A program made the position numbers and the translations under genes. DNA of 11,544 bases from NCBI GenBank assembly GCA_964572225.1, contig CAZNFR010000097.1, positions 1-11,544 of the forward strand, read 5' to 3'. The DNA is from CAZNFR01 sp964572225 (GTDB lineage: Bacteria > Bacteroidota > Bacteroidia > Bacteroidales > GCA-2748055). This document shows, piece after piece, positions 7,340 to 11,544 of the stretch. The notes below the pieces were generated by a model. That model was given only the letters and a program-made list of their open reading frames with translations, had not been told where the DNA came from and ran no database searches. The stretch's first letter is position 1. The number at the start of each line of letters is the position of its first letter.

Positions 7340-7355
7340 ACTTGTAAATACAAGT
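7340..7355. promoter_or_regulatory. GntR operator candidate, site 1
   Basis: ACTTGTAAATACAAGT is a perfect palindrome with 7-base arms (ACTTGTA / TACAAGT) around AA. It matches site 2 (7430-7445) in 13 of 16 positions, and the flanking CT and TAT are also shared. The pattern resembles the 16-base operator of B. subtilis AraR, ATTTGTACGTACAAAT, whose DNA-binding domain is GntR-type. It overlaps the -33 region of a candidate rightward promoter, so binding would block the E2/E1 operon. Recognition by the adjacent regulator is inferred. Confidence 0.65.
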
Positions 7356-7370
7356 TATTAATTATATTTT
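7341..7370 (+). promoter_or_regulatory. Candidate promoter for the E2/E1 operon
   Basis: CTTG (7341-7344), an 18-base spacer and TATATTTT (7363-7370) resemble the Bacteroidota TTTG / TAnnTTTG promoter with one mismatch in each box. Transcription would begin near 7377, leaving about 95 bases of leader before the E2 ATG. The upstream box lies inside operator site 1, and operator site 2 would lie in the leader as a possible roadblock. Confidence 0.35.
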
Positions 7371-7422
7371 TATCAGAAAATTGCTTAAAGTTTGATTTAA
7401 CATAAGCTTAATGCATAGTAAA

Positions 7423-7456
7423 CAAAACTACTTATAATAACAAGTTATCTTAGAAA
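7423..7456 (-). promoter_or_regulatory. Candidate promoter for the GntR gene and the rha set
   Basis: Read on the minus strand, TTTC (7453-7456) is followed by a 22-base spacer and TAGTTTTG (7423-7430). The latter is an exact match to the Bacteroidota TAnnTTTG box; the former has one mismatch to TTTG. Operator site 2 occupies most of the spacer, which is the expected arrangement for a repressor that controls its own gene. The predicted leader is about 150 bases. Confidence 0.45.
7430..7445. promoter_or_regulatory. GntR operator candidate, site 2
   Basis: ACTTATAATAACAAGT is an imperfect version of site 1, with arms ACTTaT and ACAAGT around AATA. It lies exactly 90 bases to the right of site 1. 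It sits between the two boxes of the leftward promoter and 27 bases before the E2 ATG. The conservation of both the core and the flanking CT / TAT argues for a true repeated binding site in otherwise dissimilar AT-rich DNA. Confidence 0.6.
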
Positions 7457-7472
7457 CCCTATTTATACAACT

Positions 7473-8699
7473 ATGGCTGAAGTAATATCAATGCCCAAAC
7501 AAGGGCAGTCTGTTGAGACTTGTATCATTACCCAATGGTATAAGAACAAAGGGGACAAAGTAGAAAAAGGTGACCTGCTTTTCGCTTACGAAACCGACAA
7601 AGCGGCATTTGAAGAGGAGTCACCCGTGTCAGGAATCCTGCTTGAGATCTTTTTCAATGAGGGAGATGAAGTTCCGGTTTTGGAGAATGTTGCGATGATT
7701 GGACAGGAGGGAGAGTCGATCGCCGATTTAGGAAATTCGGACAAAAGCGGGGAGCCTGAAAAACCAGTGGTAAAAGAGGAGCAGACCGAAGACGAAAGGG
7801 TTAGAATTTCTCCCAGGGCAAAAGCTCTCGCAAGGGATAAGAATATCGATATTGCCAGTTTAAAGGGCAGCGGGCCCAACGGAAGGATTATTGTGAGAGA
7901 TGTTGAAAAATCCAAAGCACAATCTCCAACTCCCGGATATACCAGACCCGAAAGGCCGGAGGAGAGAGTCAGACCTGATTCTCCTGTCTCAGGTGATGAC
8001 TTTGAAGTGGTTCAGGCAAGCAATATCAGAAAGATCATTGCCAGGAACATGGAAGCTTCCCTCCAAAACTCGGCTCAATTGACGCATCATCTCTCTGCAG
8101 ATGCAAGGAAAATTCTGAAGATCCGGAAAAAAATTAAACAGGCTGCCGACGAGGGCTCCCTTTCCAATATTACCCTGAATGATATTGTATGCTATTCGGT
8201 AGTCAGGGCATTGAAAAAAGAACCTGAGATTAATGCACATTTCCTCGGGGATACGATACGTAAATTTAAAAAAGTCCACCTTGGAATTGCCGTAGATACG
8301 GATCGCGGATTAATGGTTCCCGTTTTAAAGAATGCTGATGATTTTAGCCTCGAAGGTCTGTCTGTAAGGCTTAAAGAGCTTGTCAATCAATGCAAAGCGG
8401 GAAAAATTGATCCGGAATTGCTCGCCAGCGAGCAGGGATCCTTCACGGTTTCCAACCTTGGATACTACGGGATTGAATTATTTACTCCTGTTCTCAATCT
8501 ACCGCAGGGAGGAATCCTGGGAGTGAATACCATTCAATACCAGCCCAGGGATCTCGGTGAAGGAACGATTGGCTTTGTTCCAGTAATCGGATTATCCCTT
8601 ACGTATGATCACAGATTAATTGATGGAGCTTCTGCCTCACGTTTTCTGAAAACCATCAAGGATGTTATTGAAAACTTTGAAAATGACCTTTTTAACTAA
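7473..8699 (+). CDS. Lipoyl acyltransferase E2 of a 2-oxoacid dehydrogenase complex
   Basis: Core subunit that takes the acyl group from E1 onto a swinging lipoyl arm and passes it to CoA. The 408 residues hold one lipoyl domain (1-80; GDKVEKGDLLFAYETDKAAF with lipoylated Lys43), and a peripheral-subunit-binding domain (about 110-147; RISPRAKALARDKNIDIASL, then GSGPNGRIIVRDV). A flexible Pro/Arg-rich linker (148-175) leads to the catalytic domain (about 178-408), which ends with LTYDHRLIDGA (376-386), His380 and Asp384 being the catalytic residues. Length and layout are like acetoin/pyruvate dehydrogenase E2 proteins with a single lipoyl domain. It is followed after 67 bases by its E1. No E3 (lipoamide dehydrogenase) is in the window, so E3 would be borrowed from elsewhere. 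The acyl substrate cannot be told from sequence. Confidence 0.93.
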   Translation: MAEVISMPKQGQSVETCIITQWYKNKGDKVEKGDLLFAYETDKAAFEEESPVSGILLEIFFNEGDEVPVLENVAMIGQEGESIADLGNSDKSGEPEKPVVKEEQTEDERVRISPRAKALARDKNIDIASLKGSGPNGRIIVRDVEKSKAQSPTPGYTRPERPEERVRPDSPVSGDDFEVVQASNIRKIIARNMEASLQNSAQLTHHLSADARKILKIRKKIKQAADEGSLSNITLNDIVCYSVVRALKKEPEINAHFLGDTIRKFKKVHLGIAVDTDRGLMVPVLKNADDFSLEGLSVRLKELVNQCKAGKIDPELLASEQGSFTVSNLGYYGIELFTPVLNLPQGGILGVNTIQYQPRDLGEGTIGFVPVIGLSLTYDHRLIDGASASRFLKTIKDVIENFENDLFN

Positions 8700-8766
8700 T
8701 TGACGAAGAGAGACTTTTCAGAGGACAAGCCAAGCATTCGTATTTAACATATCAAAAAATTATAAT

Positions 8767-11235
8767 ATGCCTAAATCACAATTTATCGATCCGGCAGTGG
8801 CCAGGAAGAAATCAGAGCTCAAGTTTGGGACAATTCCAGTGAATGCCTACAGTAAGACCTTAAAAGAAGAATTGAAAAATTTTTCTGCCGATGATCTGCG
8901 GGGAATTTATACGGATATGCTCATAATTCGTGAATTTGAGACTATGCTCAACCTGATAAAAACAGCAGGAGAGTATCAGGGCATCAAATACAACCATCCG
9001 GGTCCGGCTCACCTTTCAATTGGTCAGGAAGCCGCTGCAGTTGGGATGGCTTACAATCTCGATGTCAATGACTTCATTTTTGGCTCCCATAGATCTCATG
9101 GTGAAATTATGGCTAAAGGTCTGTCCGCCATTAGAAAGCTTGACGAAAATAGTCTCACCGCCATTATGGAAAACCATTTTGATGGCCAGACTCTCAGGGT
9201 TATTGAGAAAGATTCAAAAGGTTCTGTTTTCGAACTGGGAATAGATTTTTTACTTTATGGTACCCTTGCCGAAATATTTGCAAGAGAAACCGGATTTAAT
9301 AAAGGTCTGGGCGGCTCCATGCATGCCTTTTTCACACCCTTTGGAGTTTATCCCAACAATGCCATCGTGGGAGGTTCGGGAGATATTGCCGTAGGTGCCG
9401 CACTTTATAAAAAGGTTAATCGTAAACCCGGCATCATTGTAGCCAATATCGGTGATGCTTCTATGGGCTGCGGACCTGTTTGGGAAGGTATAACCTTCGC
9501 TACCATGGACCAGTTTAAGAAGCTTTGGGAAGGGGAGTACAAAGGCGGACTTCCTATCATTTTCAACTTTATGAACAACCTGTATGGCATGGGTGGGCAA
9601 ACCCAGGGGGAAACCATGGGATATGATGTCCTTGCCCGGGTGGGCGCAGGTGTTAATGAGGAGATGATGCATGCGGAAAGAATTGACGGGTACAATCCTC
9701 TTGCCGTTATTGATGCATACAAAAGGAAAATGAAAATACTTGAAGAAAAGAAGGGACCTGTTCTGCTTGACACTCTGACCTACCGTTTTTCAGGCCACTC
9801 CCCTTCGGATGCTTCATCCTACCGCACAAAGGAAGAGGTGGAAGCCTGGCAAAAGGTTGATTCTCTTTCTTCCTTTGCAGCAGATTTGTTAAAAGAAAAT
9901 ATCCTCACTGAAGATCAGCTAAACGAGATAAAGGATAGTGTTAACAGTCTTATTCTTAAGGCCTTCAAATTATCTACCGATGACTCGGTTTCACCCCGAA
10001 TGAACCCGGTTGCAAATCCGGAAGTAATAGGAGATATGATGTTTTCCAATGGATCTGTGGATAAAATGGAAGACAGGAATCCGGAAACACTGATCCCACT
10101 TGAGGAAAACCCAAGGGTAAAACAGATCGCAAACAAAGAAAGATTCGGACTGGATGAGGACGGAAAGCCTTATTCCAAAATCAAGACTTATCAATTAAGA
10201 GACGGAATCTTTGAAGCCATCATTGACCGTTTCTACAAAGATCCCACCCTGGTGGCTTATGGTGAGGAGAACCGGGATTGGGGTGGTGCCTTTGCCGTGT
10301 ATCGTGGCTTAACTGAGGCTCTTCCGTATAATCGACTCTTTAATTCTCCGATTTCTGAGGGTGCAATCGTAGGTACCGCTATCGGATACGGTATGTGTGG
10401 AGGGAGAGTAATTGCAGAAATTATGTATTGTGATTTTCTTGGACGTTCGGGCGATGAAGTCTTCAATCAACTCCCCAAGTGGCAGTCTATGAGCGGAAAT
10501 ATCATAAAAATGCCCGTGATTATAAGGGTTTCCGTAGGATCAAAATATGGTGCACAACACTCACAGGACTGGACCTCTCTTGTGGCTCATATCCCGGGTC
10601 TGAAAGTAGTATTTCCTGCTACTCCTTATGATGCAAAGGGATTAATGAATGCCGCATTGCAAGGGACCGATCCTGTAATTTTCTTTGAAAGTCAGAGAAT
10701 TTACGATATTGGCGAGCTGTTTCATAAAGAAGGAGTTCCTGAAGGGTATTATGAAATCCCGCTTGGCGAACCCGATATAAAAAGAGAAGGATCTGATATT
10801 ACCATTCTCACTGTTGGTGCAACCCTGTACAGAGCAATCGAAGCTGCCGACATACTTAAAGAAAAGTATTCCGTGAATGCCGAGATCATTGATGCACGAT
10901 CGCTGGTTCCCTTTAATTTTGAGCCGGTTATCGAATCGGTTAAAAAGACCGGTCGGATTTTGGTAACCGGCGATGCTACAAGCCGGGGGTCATTCCTCAA
11001 GGATCTTGCAGAAAGTATAGGTGAACTTACATTCGACTACCTGGATGCACCCCCTGTGGTGGTGGGATCCAGAAACTGGATCACCCCTGCTCATGAACTT
11101 GAAGATTTCTTTTTCCCTCAGCCTGAATGGATTATTGATGCAATACATCAAAAAATATTGCCTTTGGATGGGCATACCGTCATCAATGATTATTCGGATT
11201 CAAGGTTTATTGAGAGATCCCGCAAGGGCGTTTAA
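8767..11235 (+). CDS. Fused alpha-beta E1 of a thiamine diphosphate-dependent 2-oxoacid (or acetoin-type) dehydrogenase, long form
   Basis: Decarboxylates or cleaves an oxo substrate with thiamine diphosphate and loads the E2 lipoyl group. The alpha half (about 40-400) has SIGQEAAAVG, SHRSHGE with His111, KGLGGSMH (179-186), AIVGGSGDIAVGAA and the cofactor motif IGDASMG (228-234) with FNFMNNLYGMGG (266-277). The beta half (about 472-800) has VAYGEENRDWGGAF, NSPISEGAIVG with Glu531 (equivalent to the cofactor-activating Glu), YGAQHSQDW with the conserved His598, and PGLKVVFPATPYDAKGL. It is 822 residues against about 650-700 for common fused E1s. The extra length includes inserts near 121-165 and 251-262 of the alpha half, a long inter-domain linker (about 400-472) and a C-terminal tail. 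GDA replaces the usual GDG. The acetoin-type KGxGGSMH motif does not settle the substrate. It is in an operon with E2 and ends 22 bases from convergent argJ. Confidence 0.92.
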   Translation: MPKSQFIDPAVARKKSELKFGTIPVNAYSKTLKEELKNFSADDLRGIYTDMLIIREFETMLNLIKTAGEYQGIKYNHPGPAHLSIGQEAAAVGMAYNLDVNDFIFGSHRSHGEIMAKGLSAIRKLDENSLTAIMENHFDGQTLRVIEKDSKGSVFELGIDFLLYGTLAEIFARETGFNKGLGGSMHAFFTPFGVYPNNAIVGGSGDIAVGAALYKKVNRKPGIIVANIGDASMGCGPVWEGITFATMDQFKKLWEGEYKGGLPIIFNFMNNLYGMGGQTQGETMGYDVLARVGAGVNEEMMHAERIDGYNPLAVIDAYKRKMKILEEKKGPVLLDTLTYRFSGHSPSDASSYRTKEEVEAWQKVDSLSSFAADLLKENILTEDQLNEIKDSVNSLILKAFKLSTDDSVSPRMNPVANPEVIGDMMFSNGSVDKMEDRNPETLIPLEENPRVKQIANKERFGLDEDGKPYSKIKTYQLRDGIFEAIIDRFYKDPTLVAYGEENRDWGGAFAVYRGLTEALPYNRLFNSPISEGAIVGTAIGYGMCGGRVIAEIMYCDFLGRSGDEVFNQLPKWQSMSGNIIKMPVIIRVSVGSKYGAQHSQDWTSLVAHIPGLKVVFPATPYDAKGLMNAALQGTDPVIFFESQRIYDIGELFHKEGVPEGYYEIPLGEPDIKREGSDITILTVGATLYRAIEAADILKEKYSVNAEIIDARSLVPFNFEPVIESVKKTGRILVTGDATSRGSFLKDLAESIGELTFDYLDAPPVVVGSRNWITPAHELEDFFFPQPEWIIDAIHQKILPLDGHTVINDYSDSRFIERSRKGV

Positions 11236-11254
11236 CTGAGGATTATAGGGAGTC

Positions 11255-11278
11255 AATTCAGGTTGTGTAAACTGAATT
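11255..11278. repeat. Hairpin at the convergent E1 / argJ ends
   Basis: AATTCAG (11255-11261) and CTGAATT (11272-11278) pair perfectly, and two more A-T pairs can form after one mismatch, leaving a GTGT loop. The hairpin spans the argJ stop codon (11258-11260) and lies 20 bases after the E1 stop. No T-run follows on either strand, so termination is possible but unproven. Confidence 0.35.
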
Positions 11279-11544
11279 AAACATAACATAATCGGTCGTC
11301 AGATCGGTCCCCCAGCCTTTTGATGCTGCATTGCCATCCTTAAGATCAAGTTTGATATGCAGATGGGATTCGCGTAATAACTTTTTCATGTAATTACGGT
11401 CAAATTGCTGTGGTATTCCCTTTTCAAGAACTTTGACCAACTCCTGTTCTGATCCCAGGTAAAGATCTGTCACCTCATATTTGAATGGAAGGCCTGCATT
11501 CCCGGCAGCACTGATAATTCTTCCCCAATTGGGATCTCTGCCAT
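11258..11544 (-). CDS. argJ: ArgJ, glutamate N-acetyltransferase, C-terminal part (runs off the right edge)
   Basis: Arginine biosynthesis enzyme that transfers acetyl from N-acetylornithine to glutamate; bifunctional members also use acetyl-CoA. Only about 94 C-terminal residues are visible. At the window edge the frame reads GRDPNWGRIISAAGNAG, the conserved block of the ArgJ beta chain. The end reads DGNAASKGWGTDLTTDYVMF then NSVYTT, matching the family's characteristic terminal W-x-x-D-L-T-x-D-Y-V-x-x-N-x-x-Y-x-T. The gene continues beyond 11544, so the start, the autocleavage site and the remaining catalytic residues are not visible. It is convergent with the E1 gene and functionally unrelated to the sugar genes, marking the right border of the cluster. 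Confidence 0.88.
   Translation of the reverse strand, partial: GRDPNWGRIISAAGNAGLPFKYEVTDLYLGSEQELVKVLEKGIPQQFDRNYMKKLLRESHLHIKLDLKDGNAASKGWGTDLTTDYVMFNSVYTT

Noticed and set aside
9250..9672. 140-codon minus-strand frame inside the E1 gene
   Set aside because: It is antisense to the cofactor-binding region of E1, whose conservation explains the open frame.
11066..11082. GATCCAG / CTGGATC inverted repeat with an AAA loop
   Set aside because: It lies within the E1 beta coding region (VVGSRNWITPA) well before the stop and has no T-run, so it is probably a by-product of codon sequence.

Overview
The window looks like a chromosomal piece of a member of the Bacteroidota. This is inferred from several things seen in the sequence. 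Starts lack Shine-Dalgarno motifs and are preceded by A/T-rich leaders. Some intergenic sites resemble the phylum's TTTG / TAnnTTTG promoter boxes. There is a lipoprotein glycoside hydrolase of the type found in polysaccharide utilization loci, and a single-chain (alpha-beta fused) 2-oxoacid dehydrogenase E1. Genus cannot be decided from the sequence alone. No rRNA, tRNA, CRISPR array or insertion sequence was seen.

Layout, left to right. Positions 1-199 hold the C-terminal tail of a TonB-like protein whose upstream frame is broken. A strong hairpin (233-275) then separates it from a minus-strand gene for a GH88 unsaturated glucuronyl hydrolase lipoprotein (272-1444). Divergent from it is a plus-strand pair: a YghZ/Gpr-type aldo-keto reductase (1587-2579) and a Gfo/Idh/MocA oxidoreductase (2646-3629). 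These run tail-to-tail, with a 4-base gap, into a minus-strand rhamnose set read right to left: a GntR/UTRA regulator (6549-7265), rhamnulokinase rhaB (4940-6421) and L-rhamnose isomerase rhaA (3634-4905). Divergent from the regulator is a plus-strand pair for a lipoyl acyltransferase E2 (7473-8699) and an unusually long fused E1 (8767-11235). The window closes with the C-terminal end of argJ on the minus strand.

How the genes may work together (inference). GH88 enzymes remove the 4,5-unsaturated uronic acid left by polysaccharide lyases. When the polymer alternates uronate and rhamnose (ulvan, rhamnogalacturonan and similar), this releases rhamnose or rhamnose oligomers. RhaA and RhaB turn rhamnose into rhamnulose 1-phosphate. 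An aldolase, not in this window, would split that into dihydroxyacetone phosphate and L-lactaldehyde. The aldo-keto reductase could dispose of lactaldehyde or related aldehydes. The E1/E2 pair is not a standard part of rhamnose catabolism.

The most interesting feature is the 207-base region between the regulator and E2. It carries two near-identical 16-base palindromic sites exactly 90 bases apart, one overlapping a plausible promoter for each direction. This suggests that one GntR-family sugar sensor controls both the rhamnose genes and a divergent 2-oxoacid dehydrogenase branch. The E1 has two insertions in its alpha half and a GDA in place of GDG in the thiamine diphosphate motif, so it may be a distinct subfamily with its own substrate.
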